Both the position numbers and the translations under genes were made by a program. The notes under the pieces were generated by a model. It was given only the letters and a program-made list of their open reading frames with translations. It did not search any database and was not told where the DNA came from. A stretch of DNA of 64,000 nucleotides. Origin: Echinicola rosea (GTDB taxonomy: Bacteria > Bacteroidota > Bacteroidia > Cytophagales > Cyclobacteriaceae). Within the stretch, counting starts at the first letter, position 1. Each line of letters starts with the position of its first letter. Shown piece by piece: positions 53,206 through 62,584 of this stretch. The stretch is taken from the NCBI RefSeq assembly GCF_005281475.1, contig NZ_CP040106.1, positions 997,501 to 1,061,500 on the forward strand, in the 5' to 3' direction.

Positions 53206-54831
53206 TTATTCATAAGCAGGATTCTGTGGATAATCGCCTGCATCAAGTGAAATGGCCGACAATGGAATTGGCCGCAGGATTTTGTATTCACTGTTGGCTC
53301 CCAAAAATGGGTCTGTGCCACTGTCATAGATCGCTTTGATATCGGGATTGCGAGTGGCGGTGTACTCCATCAGTTTCCCCGTTCGCTTTAGATCCATCCA
53401 ACGAAGTCCTTCCCCAGCCAACTCTCTGGCTCGCTCATCCAATATAAAATCCAAGTCCACGGAAGATACTTGCATGGCAGCTTCCATTCCAGGAGCGGCT
53501 GCCCTTCGTCTTACTTCATTCACCCTTGCCAAAGCGGTTCCTAGATCTCCAGCTTGGAGATATGCCTCAGCGGCTATCAAGTACGTCTCACCCAACCTCG
53601 CCAAATACAGGTCATGCGTATAGCGAATGTCTGGCAACTGCAAGCGGTCAAACTTCTTCAAGGCAGGAAAATCAGTTTGGTTAAGCGCATCCCACCAATA
53701 TGGGCCAATCGGTGTGATAATCGTCTCCATCCGATTGGGAGAGGCAGCCCGCCAAGCCGTCGTATCAGCCAATTGTGCCGCAGTGCGAGGGTAATAATAA
53801 TTTACGGGAGTACTTTCCGGATTCAAAATATAGCCGGTGTATGGGCTGGTCTTAATGTTCAGGAAAGTTCCTTCAAAACGCGTATCCGCATCATCAAATA
53901 GGGTAAACAGGTATTCCGTAGGATGAAGGGCATTTTTCTTGTTGACACCATCGTCAGCACCCTGCACCAATGGCCCCCATGGGTAATCCCAATTGTGGGC
54001 AGGGGAATTTAAGGTGGATGCTTCTGCATACTGAATGGACCAAAGGATTTCCTCGTTATTGTCATTTTGGTATTCAAACAGCTCACCAAATGCTAAATTC
54101 AGCGCCTGGCCGTCGATGGCCGCATCTGCCCACTGGGCAGCTTCTGTAAAGTCAGCAGCTGAGCCACCGTTTTCGGTATCATAGCCTCTGGTAAGGTGGA
54201 CTTTGGCTAAAATATGCTGCGCCACACGCTTGGTTACCCGACCAAAATCAGGTTGGTCCATGGGCAGGTCATCAATGGCCATCTCCAATTCACTGATGAT
54301 AAAATCATACACCTCACGGGCAGGATTTCGCTCAAAGCTTACAATGGGCTCTTTGATCAAGTCGGTCACCAAAGTCACGTCACCGAAGTTTTGGACCAAA
54401 AGGAAGTAGTAATATGCACGTATGGTCCTCACTTCCGCCACCCGCGTCTCGAGCGCAGTGTATGGCGCCGTTTCATTCGAATATTCCAAAGCCATATTGG
54501 CGATTTGAATGCTTTGGTAAAGGGTCTTGAAGAGCTCCTCCACTTGGCCATTTCCAGGTGTCAAGGTCTGGTAGCTGGCCAATCCCAAGGGCACTTCCGC
54601 ATGTGCGGCGAAGAACAGGTCCGTACCGGCACAAAAAACATATGGTGTCGGCTGATACACGTCTCTTAGCGTGGAGTAAGTGGCATTGACAAGCCCCTCG
54701 TATCCGGCTTGGTCTCCATAGTAGTTTTCAGCTGTGGTGTTACCAAGATTTTCTTCGTCGAGGTATCCAGCACAACTGGATATGGCCAAACCCAAAGCTG
54801 CTGTATATAGGATTGTTTTTATGCTTTTCAT
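53206..54831 (-). CDS. RagB/SusD family outer-membrane lipoprotein
   Basis: A 541-residue SusD-type surface lipoprotein. The start is placed at 54831 (MKSIKTILYTAALGLAISSC), because the eight upstream codons lie inside the susC end and would spoil the signal peptide. The lipidated Cys is in AISSCAGYLD. SusD traits: YGDQAGYEGLVNATYSTLRD, EVRTIRAYYYFLLVQNFGDV (first TPR helix), the R-x-E-E/W region NNEEILWSIQYAE, and a C-terminal FILDERARELAGEGLRWMDL. It caps the SusC barrel and captures a substrate outside the cell. It begins four bases after susC. Confidence 0.95.
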   Translation of the reverse strand: MKSIKTILYTAALGLAISSCAGYLDEENLGNTTAENYYGDQAGYEGLVNATYSTLRDVYQPTPYVFCAGTDLFFAAHAEVPLGLASYQTLTPGNGQVEELFKTLYQSIQIANMALEYSNETAPYTALETRVAEVRTIRAYYYFLLVQNFGDVTLVTDLIKEPIVSFERNPAREVYDFIISELEMAIDDLPMDQPDFGRVTKRVAQHILAKVHLTRGYDTENGGSAADFTEAAQWADAAIDGQALNLAFGELFEYQNDNNEEILWSIQYAEASTLNSPAHNWDYPWGPLVQGADDGVNKKNALHPTEYLFTLFDDADTRFEGTFLNIKTSPYTGYILNPESTPVNYYYPRTAAQLADTTAWRAASPNRMETIITPIGPYWWDALNQTDFPALKKFDRLQLPDIRYTHDLYLARLGETYLIAAEAYLQAGDLGTALARVNEVRRRAAAPGMEAAMQVSSVDLDFILDERARELAGEGLRWMDLKRTGKLMEYTATRNPDIKAIYDSGTDPFLGANSEYKILRPIPLSAISLDAGDYPQNPAYE

Positions 54832-54835
54832 GAAC

Positions 54836-57800
54836 TTAGAATTTAATGTTTGCACCTAGCTGATAAATGGCGTAAGAAGTATTGGTGGCATCCACGCCTG
54901 ACATGCCCGCACCGGCCCATTCAGGATCAAATCCTTCGTAATTGGTGAACAGAAATGGATTCAGTGCATTGGCATAGATCCGCATGGAGGTCACTCCCCA
55001 TCGCTCCAGGGCACCCGGAGCGAAATTATAGCCCAAGGTGATGTTTTGGACACGGACAAAAGAAGCATCCTTATTAAACCCGGGATAGCCATAATCCTCG
55101 GCATCTTCGCCGTAGTATTGGCCCATGTAGCTGGGTTGGGGGTATTCGTTGGAGTAGCGCGGTGTGGTCACTTCACTATCCCTCAAGTAATAGGGGACAT
55201 CCAAAATCACTTTGCTGTTAAAATCGGTAAATTCTCCATGGAAAGGGCTGTAAGTGTAAACCCCCTGTTTCGTATATACCGAAGCCGAAAGGTCCCAGTT
55301 TCTGTACCTAAAACTCGTCGTAAAAGTACCGATCCAACTTGGTGCAGGCGAGCCCAGCACCGTCATGTCATTGTCAATGTCTATGTTGCCGTCGCCGTTC
55401 AGGTCCCTTACTTTGGCGGTACCTTCCATAGCCTGCTGATCTTCTGTGGGCAGTTCATCTCTTTGCCACACGCCATCAAAGACCATTGCATAGACGACGT
55501 CCACTGGCTGGCCGATAAACCACCTATTGGGCACATCATCTTCTTTTTTGCCATACAACTCCACGATCTTATTGGTATTTTTGGAGAAGATAAAATTGGT
55601 TTCCCACGTAAAATCTCCCGTTTCCACATTGACGGTTTTCAGTTGCAGTTCTACGCCTTTATTGCTGACTGAGCCTACATTGTCCATCATGACTTCCCAG
55701 CCGGTGGGCATGGCGAGCTTCCGCTCCATCAGCAGGTTTAGGGACATCCTGTCGTAAACATTCACTTCACCGCTGATGCGGTTTTGGAGAAAGCTAAAGT
55801 CAGCCCCAAAGTTCCACTCCCGGGTACGCTCCCAGGTCAGGTTGGAATTGGCAATGGCACTCGGCACAAAACCATCCGCAGTGGTTCCGTCCCAATCGTA
55901 ATACTTCTGTTGGTTGAGCGAAGACTGAGTGGAGTATGCTGGAATGTTATTGTTTCCGGTGTAGCCGTAGCTGATTCGGAGTTTTAAATTGTCGACTACT
56001 GAAGAGCCTTTTAGGAAAGGTTCTTCCGTCATCCTCCAGGCCACTGCTGCTGAAGGAAAAGACGCCCACTTATTTCCCTCCGATAGCTTGGAGGATCCAT
56101 CCCAGCGAATGGTTCCGGTAACAAGGAATTTGTCCTTAAAGGAATAATTCAGCCTGTTGGTAAATGAAAGAAGCGTAAACTTATTATAACCTGTAGTGGC
56201 GTCCCTTTGAGGGGCACTTTGCACATTGTACCAAAGGGAATTGAACGGCACGTCCCTACCATAGGCAAAGGCATTTTCAAGCCGGTTCATCTGGGCAGAT
56301 TGGATGAAATCATAAGCGATACGGTGGTCTCCAAACTCCTTGTTGTAATTCACTTGATTGTCCCAGATATAGCTGATATTGTTATCATTCCACATCCTGG
56401 CTACTGATATGGATCGAGTCGCAAAACGGTCAAAATACTCTCCTGTACGGCCAAATTTGACATTGGGAGAAAAAGTAGTCCTAAAGCTAAGGTTCTTCAT
56501 GGGACTAAACTTCAAGTAGAAATTGGTAATGGCGTAAAATTGCTCTTCGTTGTATTTCGAGCCGCTCTCCAAAAAGGCATAAGGGTTTACATTGCCCGAA
56601 ATACCGATCATGGGAGACTGGATCACATTGCCATCTGCATCAAACGCCGGGGCATAAGTGGGCATCCGGAAGAGCTGCTGGGTATAGCCTTGCCGGGAAA
56701 TCAATTCCCTGTTGGAAAACGCCAGGTTGATATTGGCACCGATGGCAAACATGTCATTTGGCCTGGCATCTACACTGGCCTTGAAATTATATTTCTTGAA
56801 CCATTGGCCCTCTACGTTTCCGTCATCACTTTGGTACCCGAAACCCACCACGTAGCTGACATTATCGGTAGCGCCAGCGGCAGAGATAAAGTGGTTTTGC
56901 TGGATGCTGGGTTTTAGAAACTCACCCAACCAATCCGTCCCGCGCCTGTTGGCCAATGCCTCCTCCCAGTAATTGGTGCCATCTTCGGAAATTACCTCGG
57001 GGAAACTATAGGTAGGTGAGTCCACTATCGGTACACCCTGTACCAAGTCACGGGTCGCCTGACGATCGACGTTCCACTGGATACTTTCATCATAGGTATT
57101 TAAAAAATCAGGCATATTGGTAAAGGTTCGCACGCCGACAAAACCCGAATAAGAAAAAGTAGGTTTCTGGTTTGACAAGCCCTCTCCAGACCGGGTGGTT
57201 ACGATCACGACGCCATTGGAGCCCCTAGAACCGTAAATCGCAGTAGAGGAAGCATCTTTCAAAATATCAATCCGCTCAATGTCATTTGGATTTAGGAAAT
57301 CAATGTTGTCGGTCATCACCCCATCCACCACATAGAGCGGATTCCCTCCTGTGAGGGAATTGGCACCACGGATCTGGATGTCAAATCCACTTCCCACGGA
57401 GCCTGTTCGTTGGGTAATATTGACCCCGGCGGCATTGGCCTGAAGGGCTTTCATGGGATTGGTCGCCCCCACGCTGTTGATTTCCCGATTCCCGATAGAA
57501 GAAACGGCTCCAGTAAGATCCTTTTTCTTGACTTCGCCATACCCTACCACGACCACTTCATCAAGGCCTGCTAGGTCGCTGTCCAATATAATATCCAAGG
57601 TAGTCTGATTGCCCACTGCTACCGTTTTGCTTTGGAAGCCAATGTAGGAAACGGTCAAGTTGGCTCCTTCGGGGACTTCGATGGAGTAATTGCCGTCAAG
57701 GTCCGTTACCGTACCATTTTGTGTACCTGTCACTACGATCGATGCCCCGGGAAGGGGATCCCCATCACTGTCTGTCACCCTGCCCGTAACGGTAATTTCG

Positions 57801-58213
57801 CGGGCATTTTCTTCCGCATTTTTAGGTTTGGGGTTTTCCAATCGGACGTTGATTTGGTCATCCACCTGTTTGAAGCGCAGCGGGGACGATTGGGAAATTT
57901 CCATCAAAAGATCGTACAGCTTGATGTTTTTCTTGTGAATCGTAAAACGATTGTCCAACGCAACCGCTTGACGGTCATAGATAAAACGAAAACCCGTCTT
58001 GGATTCGATGTGCTCAAATACTTCCCTGGTCGATGCCTGGTCATAATTGACCGAAAGGGTCATGTTCAAATCCTTCCCTTGGCTGTTCATCGCAATCATA
58101 GCCGGAAGAGAGGCGTTCTGGACATTGGCAGCATTTACTGTGCCGCTGAGGAGCACAAGCCCTAATAGCCAAATGCTACTTCGCCAGCAGATCGTTTGTA
58201 TTTTTTCTTTCAT
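54836..58213 (-). CDS. SusC/RagA TonB-dependent transporter with STN domain
   Basis: A 1,125-residue outer-membrane protein. After the signal peptide comes a secretin/TonB N-terminal (STN) domain (about residues 50-125, ASTREVFEHIESKTGFRFIY), then a carboxypeptidase-D-like domain (about 140-220, VTGRVTDSDGDPLPGASIVV), the TonB box/plug with DEVVVVGYGEVKKKDLTGAV near 218, and a 22-strand barrel to the C-terminal NIKF. The STN domain is the signalling part that contacts a FecR anti-sigma factor, which is encoded 52 bases upstream. It imports the ligand captured by SusD. Confidence 0.95.
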   Translation of the reverse strand: MKEKIQTICWRSSIWLLGLVLLSGTVNAANVQNASLPAMIAMNSQGKDLNMTLSVNYDQASTREVFEHIESKTGFRFIYDRQAVALDNRFTIHKKNIKLYDLLMEISQSSPLRFKQVDDQINVRLENPKPKNAEENAREITVTGRVTDSDGDPLPGASIVVTGTQNGTVTDLDGNYSIEVPEGANLTVSYIGFQSKTVAVGNQTTLDIILDSDLAGLDEVVVVGYGEVKKKDLTGAVSSIGNREINSVGATNPMKALQANAAGVNITQRTGSVGSGFDIQIRGANSLTGGNPLYVVDGVMTDNIDFLNPNDIERIDILKDASSTAIYGSRGSNGVVIVTTRSGEGLSNQKPTFSYSGFVGVRTFTNMPDFLNTYDESIQWNVDRQATRDLVQGVPIVDSPTYSFPEVISEDGTNYWEEALANRRGTDWLGEFLKPSIQQNHFISAAGATDNVSYVVGFGYQSDDGNVEGQWFKKYNFKASVDARPNDMFAIGANINLAFSNRELISRQGYTQQLFRMPTYAPAFDADGNVIQSPMIGISGNVNPYAFLESGSKYNEEQFYAITNFYLKFSPMKNLSFRTTFSPNVKFGRTGEYFDRFATRSISVARMWNDNNISYIWDNQVNYNKEFGDHRIAYDFIQSAQMNRLENAFAYGRDVPFNSLWYNVQSAPQRDATTGYNKFTLLSFTNRLNYSFKDKFLVTGTIRWDGSSKLSEGNKWASFPSAAVAWRMTEEPFLKGSSVVDNLKLRISYGYTGNNNIPAYSTQSSLNQQKYYDWDGTTADGFVPSAIANSNLTWERTREWNFGADFSFLQNRISGEVNVYDRMSLNLLMERKLAMPTGWEVMMDNVGSVSNKGVELQLKTVNVETGDFTWETNFIFSKNTNKIVELYGKKEDDVPNRWFIGQPVDVVYAMVFDGVWQRDELPTEDQQAMEGTAKVRDLNGDGNIDIDNDMTVLGSPAPSWIGTFTTSFRYRNWDLSASVYTKQGVYTYSPFHGEFTDFNSKVILDVPYYLRDSEVTTPRYSNEYPQPSYMGQYYGEDAEDYGYPGFNKDASFVRVQNITLGYNFAPGALERWGVTSMRIYANALNPFLFTNYEGFDPEWAGAGMSGVDATNTSYAIYQLGANIKF

Positions 58214-58265
58214 AATTTTGGGTTGTTAATTGACGTTCCTTATTTGGATAGGTATTTTCTAGGTT

Positions 58266-59303
58266 TTATGGATCAAATTTTAGGGTTACATTCTTGCCAT
58301 CGATTTGAAATTTTACATCATACATAAACTGCATCCCCGTAAGGATATCTTCCAGCTTTTCATTTTCATACCGGCCATTGACCTTCCAGTTTTTGGGAGT
58401 GCTCCCATAGACCTGAAAGTCCACACCGTACCATTTGCTTAGCTTATCGATAAATGCCTCAAAATCTGTATCTGTGAAAATGATTACTCCTTCCTTCCAT
58501 GCAGTGACCTGTGCTATATTGAAATTTCTCCTTGAGAACACTCCACTTTGTGCATGGTAGGTGATTTGTTCGCCGGGAGCTAGGAGTTGTTCTTTGAGGT
58601 TGTCAAGCTTTACCCTTACCTTTCCTGTCACCAAGGATACTTCGGTACCATCGCTGTATTTTGGTGCTTTTACATTAAAGGATGTTCCCAGCACTTGGGT
58701 TTCCATTCCTTCTGTCTGCACTATAAAGGGCCTACGGGCATCATGGGCAACTTCAAAAAACGCCTCCCCATCCAGCTGCACTATCCGTCGGGAAGCTGCA
58801 AACTGCTCTGGAAACACTAGCTTGCTCTCGTAATTCAGGTGGACGATGGTACCGTCTGGCAGGTTGATCTTCGATTTTCTGCCACGGGGATTCTCTGCTG
58901 ATTTCCAGGTAATCTCTTGTGGGGAAATGACCTCTGTTTCCATGAGTACCTCGCCACTGATAAGTGCCAGCATCAGACATAAGACCAATATAGCTGCCAC
59001 CTTGAGCCATTGTCCGAAGAAGCCTTGAGCTTTGGAAAAAGTGGCACGTACTGATGGTGGCCCATCCGCCGCTATCACCTTGTCCAGCATGCTGTCCAGT
59101 TCCGCCCCATCCAAATGATGCTGCTTGACCTGTAACCGCTCAACAAATTCCCTCGCCTTTAGGAAGCTTTCTTGATCATCAGGATGCTCCTTTATCCATT
59201 TCTGCCAGAAATAATTCCGCTCACCTGATGGATGCTTTACCCAATCGACAAAATCCCTCCTTGCGATGAGTTCGTAGAATATGTTTTCGCTTTTATGATC
59301 CAC
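58266..59303 (-). CDS. FecR-family anti-sigma factor
   Basis: A 345-residue inner-membrane regulator. The cytoplasmic part (about residues 1-95) contains FWQKWIKEHPDDQESFLKAR. One membrane helix follows (about 98-118). The periplasmic FecR domain (about 130-240) contains SKINLPDGTIVHLNYESKL and VQLDGEAFFEVAHDARRPFIV (in part). The C-terminal DUF4974 domain (about 275-343) contacts the STN domain of SusC. Normally an ECF sigma factor gene lies directly upstream; here the next gene upstream is a divergent NRPS-like gene and no sigma factor is in the window. Confidence 0.92.
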   Translation of the reverse strand: MDHKSENIFYELIARRDFVDWVKHPSGERNYFWQKWIKEHPDDQESFLKAREFVERLQVKQHHLDGAELDSMLDKVIAADGPPSVRATFSKAQGFFGQWLKVAAILVLCLMLALISGEVLMETEVISPQEITWKSAENPRGRKSKINLPDGTIVHLNYESKLVFPEQFAASRRIVQLDGEAFFEVAHDARRPFIVQTEGMETQVLGTSFNVKAPKYSDGTEVSLVTGKVRVKLDNLKEQLLAPGEQITYHAQSGVFSRRNFNIAQVTAWKEGVIIFTDTDFEAFIDKLSKWYGVDFQVYGSTPKNWKVNGRYENEKLEDILTGMQFMYDVKFQIDGKNVTLKFDP

Positions 59304-59723
59304 GCTATTTAGCTGCCGTTTACTAATACAAGAGCAGGAAACCGGAAATGATACCGGTTTTTTTTAAAAAAAATGTAGGGAAGGTGACGAAATCGGGCGA
59401 TTTATCGCCAGACCTCCTTTATAAATAGGTTGTTATCAGGTATTTATCACCTTAAAATATTCTTATTCCTAGGAACAAATTCAATAATTCAATTTTTTAC
59501 GTAATTTTACGAAATACGTTTTTATATTATTGAATTCCGTTTTTATATTTACATTATAAATACTAGCTATTCTTTATATAAATACGTCGGCAAGGGCTAC
59601 TCCCCCTTCCGCCCAATTTAACTTGCCACCTCTACTACATTTAGGCATTTTTTTCAGAAGGGAAAATATGTCTTAACACGATTACTAGGTTAATTTTTAA
59701 GTACCAAACTACTCCTCAAGACT
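59304..59723. other. AT-rich divergent intergenic region, fecR / NRPS-like gene
   Basis: 420 bases without a gene. Contents: a hairpin AAACCGG / CCGGTTT followed by T residues on the plus strand (59339-59365), the 14-base palindrome GGCGATTTATCGCC (59396-59409), and a very AT-rich stretch with a direct repeat CGTTTTTATATT around 59517-59550. Promoters for both flanking genes should lie here; none stands out clearly. Confidence 0.5.
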
Positions 59724-62429
59724 ATGGGAATTTCTAAAACACAAGACTATGATGCTGAGCATTTCTTGGCATCCAAAGAAGGATCATCTCCATTTTTAGA
59801 TGATATTCTACAGGGCCTTGAACAAGGCAGCGACATTCACCAATCTTTTACGGCTTTGTTTCATCAGGTAGCTGATACCTACCCCAATAAAACGGCCATA
59901 GAATTCTATCAAAAGACCATTTCTTACCTTGAACTGGAACAAAAATCCAATCAATTTGCTGCGTTTTTGACAGCAGGAAAAGTCATTGAAGGAAGCATAC
60001 TGGCAATTGCTTTGGACAGGTCGATAGAAATGGTCGTGGCCATGTTGGGTATTGTCAAGGCGGGCTGCACCTACTTGCCGGTAGATCCCAAACTTCCCCA
60101 CGAAAGAATCCAGTACATGCTGGAAGATGCCGGAGCGAGGGCTATCATTACTTCCAAATCGGTGCTTCAGGAGGTAAAATGCACTGCCGAAAAATTAAAT
60201 ATTGACACTATTTTTCCCATCCTTGATGAATACAGTACCTCTTATGTGGAGCGGATACAGGACACATCCTCGCTAGCATACATTCTTTATACATCCGGCT
60301 CCACGGGAAATCCAAAGGGAGTCAAAATCAGCCATAAAAATCTCACCAACCTATTGCTTAGCGTTCAGAAAGCTCCCGGAATGAGTCCTGAAGACCGACT
60401 ATTGGCGATTACGACCATCTCCTTTGACATTGCTGGGATAGAGCTCTTTTTGCCCCTGATCACGGGGGCCACCATCGTCATGGCAGATTCCGATGCCATT
60501 AAGGACGGGAGGTCTTTGCTTGCCCTTCTGAAGGAAAAAGAGATTTCTTTTATGCAGGCGACGCCCGCTACTTGGCGGATGATGGTCATGGCCGGATGGG
60601 ACAAACCATTACCTGTCCGCATCCTGAGTGGTGGAGAAGCATTCCCCAAAGACTTGGCCATCCGTCTGATGGAACTGTGCGAGGAGGTATGGAATGGATA
60701 CGGCCCCACCGAAACGACCATTTATTCTACCATGAAGCGGCTCGATCCCTCAGATACACAAATTACCATCGGCAAGCCTATGGCAAATACCGATGTGTAC
60801 ATTCTTGATGAAGCTATGAACCCAGTAGCTGAAGGGGAGGTGGGCGAAATCTACATCAGCGGGGAGGGAGTGGCAAAAGGATACCTCGGCCGGCCGGACC
60901 TCACCGCAGAGCGTTTTCTCCCCAATAATTTTGATCTAGATTATCCCATCATTTATAAAACAGGTGACTTGGGATGCTTTCTGCCATCCGGAGAAATTGT
61001 ATGCAAGGGGCGGATTGACCATCAGGTGAAAATCCGTGGTTTTCGGATTGAGCTAGGCGAAATCGAACAGCAATTGATCAAAGAACCCGCCATCAAAGAG
61101 GTTGCCATTCACACTTGGGAAGACATTCCTGGCAATAAACGACTGGTAGCCTACATCGTCTTGGAGGATGCTTCCAGTACGGATGAAAAGAAATTTTCGA
61201 AGTTTATTAACCTGTGGAAACAAAACCTGAAGAAGTCCTTACCGACCTACATGATCCCAGTGGATTGGATGCCCCTCGAGAAGCTACCATTAACGGCCAA
61301 TCAAAAAATTGACCGTAAAGCACTTCCCGAGCCAATACCTGCTCGTCCCTCCTTCGTCAATCCCAAGCAGCAACCAGCCACTGAAACGGAACAGCTGATT
61401 CATGACATCTGGTGCAAAAGCCTCAGGATGTCCTCCATTTCCGTGGAGGCAGATTTTTTTGAACTGGGCGGCCATTCGTTGCTGGCTGTGGAGGTCATGA
61501 CTGCAGTGGATCAAAAGACCGGTAAAAATGTCCCACTGACCACACTCTTTAGCCATCCTACCATCAGGAAATTTGCCGCATATTTGGATCAGAACAGCGG
61601 TGATGGAGCATGGGCTTCTTTGGTACCTATCCGATCCAAAGGCCATCTTACCCCACTCTACTTAGTCCATGGCTTGGCGGCCAATGCCGGCACCTTCTAT
61701 AAGCTCATCGATCGCCTTGATGAGCAACAGCCGATTTACGGATTACAATCCAAAGGTCTCAATGGCATAGATAAGCCCAATGAAACGGTACAGGAAATGG
61801 CTGCCCACTACCTCCAGGAAATCCTGGAGCAAAATCCCGACGGACCATATATTTTAGGGGGGTATTCTTTTGGGGGCTACGTGGCATTCGAAATGGCAAG
61901 AATGCTGACCGATATGGGAAAGCAGGTCTCCAAGGTTCTTATGTTTGATACCCAAGCGGTCAATTTACCGCAAAAAAATCACCTATCTACTGGCGTACTC
62001 TCCAGATTTAATGCTCAATTGGCCAAAAGAAAAGTCCTCTTTCAGGTCATGCTAAAAGCCCCGAAAACTTATCAAAAAATGAAAACCAGGGCCGTAAAGC
62101 GTAAAAAAGAGAAGTTATTGCAGAAATTAGGGCTAGCACCGGCACCACCTCAAGATGGTCGGGCAGCAGTGATCAAAAAGATCAGGGAGATAAATCATCA
62201 AGCAATGGTGAACTATGCTCCCCATTCCCTGGATGTACCGGTGATCGTGTTCAAGGCAAAAATCATCCCTTCACGATCTGAAAACCACTGGGCAAATGGC
62301 TGGACGGACTACAGCAAAAACGTAGTGGTAGTTCCCGTGAAAGGTGACCATTTTACGCTATTCGAAGAACCTTTTGTGGATGATGTCGGAGAAAAGCTAA
62401 AACACCTCCTCAACCGAAGCAACCATTAG
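59724..62429 (+). CDS. Stand-alone NRPS-like enzyme, A-T-TE architecture
   Basis: A 901-residue single module without a condensation domain. The adenylation domain (about residues 45-540) has ILYTSGSTGNPKGVKISHKN, NGYGPTETTIYST, YKTGDLGCFLPSG, HQVKIRGFRIELGEIE and the catalytic Lys527 in LTANQKIDRKAL. The carrier domain has FFELGGHSLLAVE with the phosphopantetheine Ser near 584. The thioesterase has GGYSFGGYVAFE with Ser near 714 and a late His in GDHFTLFEEP near 875. The A domain keeps the amino-acid-binding Asp in SFDIAG, arguing for an amino acid substrate rather than a keto acid. Product release by hydrolysis, dimerisation or ester formation is undetermined. It has its own terminator. Confidence 0.9.
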   Translation: MGISKTQDYDAEHFLASKEGSSPFLDDILQGLEQGSDIHQSFTALFHQVADTYPNKTAIEFYQKTISYLELEQKSNQFAAFLTAGKVIEGSILAIALDRSIEMVVAMLGIVKAGCTYLPVDPKLPHERIQYMLEDAGARAIITSKSVLQEVKCTAEKLNIDTIFPILDEYSTSYVERIQDTSSLAYILYTSGSTGNPKGVKISHKNLTNLLLSVQKAPGMSPEDRLLAITTISFDIAGIELFLPLITGATIVMADSDAIKDGRSLLALLKEKEISFMQATPATWRMMVMAGWDKPLPVRILSGGEAFPKDLAIRLMELCEEVWNGYGPTETTIYSTMKRLDPSDTQITIGKPMANTDVYILDEAMNPVAEGEVGEIYISGEGVAKGYLGRPDLTAERFLPNNFDLDYPIIYKTGDLGCFLPSGEIVCKGRIDHQVKIRGFRIELGEIEQQLIKEPAIKEVAIHTWEDIPGNKRLVAYIVLEDASSTDEKKFSKFINLWKQNLKKSLPTYMIPVDWMPLEKLPLTANQKIDRKALPEPIPARPSFVNPKQQPATETEQLIHDIWCKSLRMSSISVEADFFELGGHSLLAVEVMTAVDQKTGKNVPLTTLFSHPTIRKFAAYLDQNSGDGAWASLVPIRSKGHLTPLYLVHGLAANAGTFYKLIDRLDEQQPIYGLQSKGLNGIDKPNETVQEMAAHYLQEILEQNPDGPYILGGYSFGGYVAFEMARMLTDMGKQVSKVLMFDTQAVNLPQKNHLSTGVLSRFNAQLAKRKVLFQVMLKAPKTYQKMKTRAVKRKKEKLLQKLGLAPAPPQDGRAAVIKKIREINHQAMVNYAPHSLDVPVIVFKAKIIPSRSENHWANGWTDYSKNVVVVPVKGDHFTLFEEPFVDDVGEKLKHLLNRSNH

Positions 62430-62466
62430 TATTTTTGATCGCAAAAGTACTAAAGCCTGCCATATG

Positions 62467-62505
62467 AAATCACGGAATTAGAACGCCTATTTCCGTGATT
62501 TTATC
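62467..62505 (+). terminator. Terminator of the A-T-TE gene
   Basis: Eleven-base stem AAATCACGGAA / TTCCGTGATTT with a 13-base loop, followed by a short T-rich stretch, 37 bases after the stop codon. Confidence 0.65.
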
Positions 62506-62584
62506 TTTGGCAAAATGATGGAAACTCCTTATTCACTTGATCCCATTCAAGCGACAAATGACCAAGCTGCTTGGCCTCAAAAAA

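Noticed and set aside
53052..53339. 95-codon plus-strand frame across the susD end
   Set aside because: Reads through the strong terminator stem and the antisense of susD; not coding.
57632..58165. 177-codon plus-strand frame opposite the susC N-terminus
   Set aside because: Antisense of the STN and carboxypeptidase-D-like domains; no independent similarity.
59339..59365. Hairpin with T tract on the plus strand as a terminator of a gene
   Set aside because: No plus-strand gene lies upstream; it falls in the fecR leader and may be regulatory or fortuitous, so it is only mentioned in the intergenic entry.
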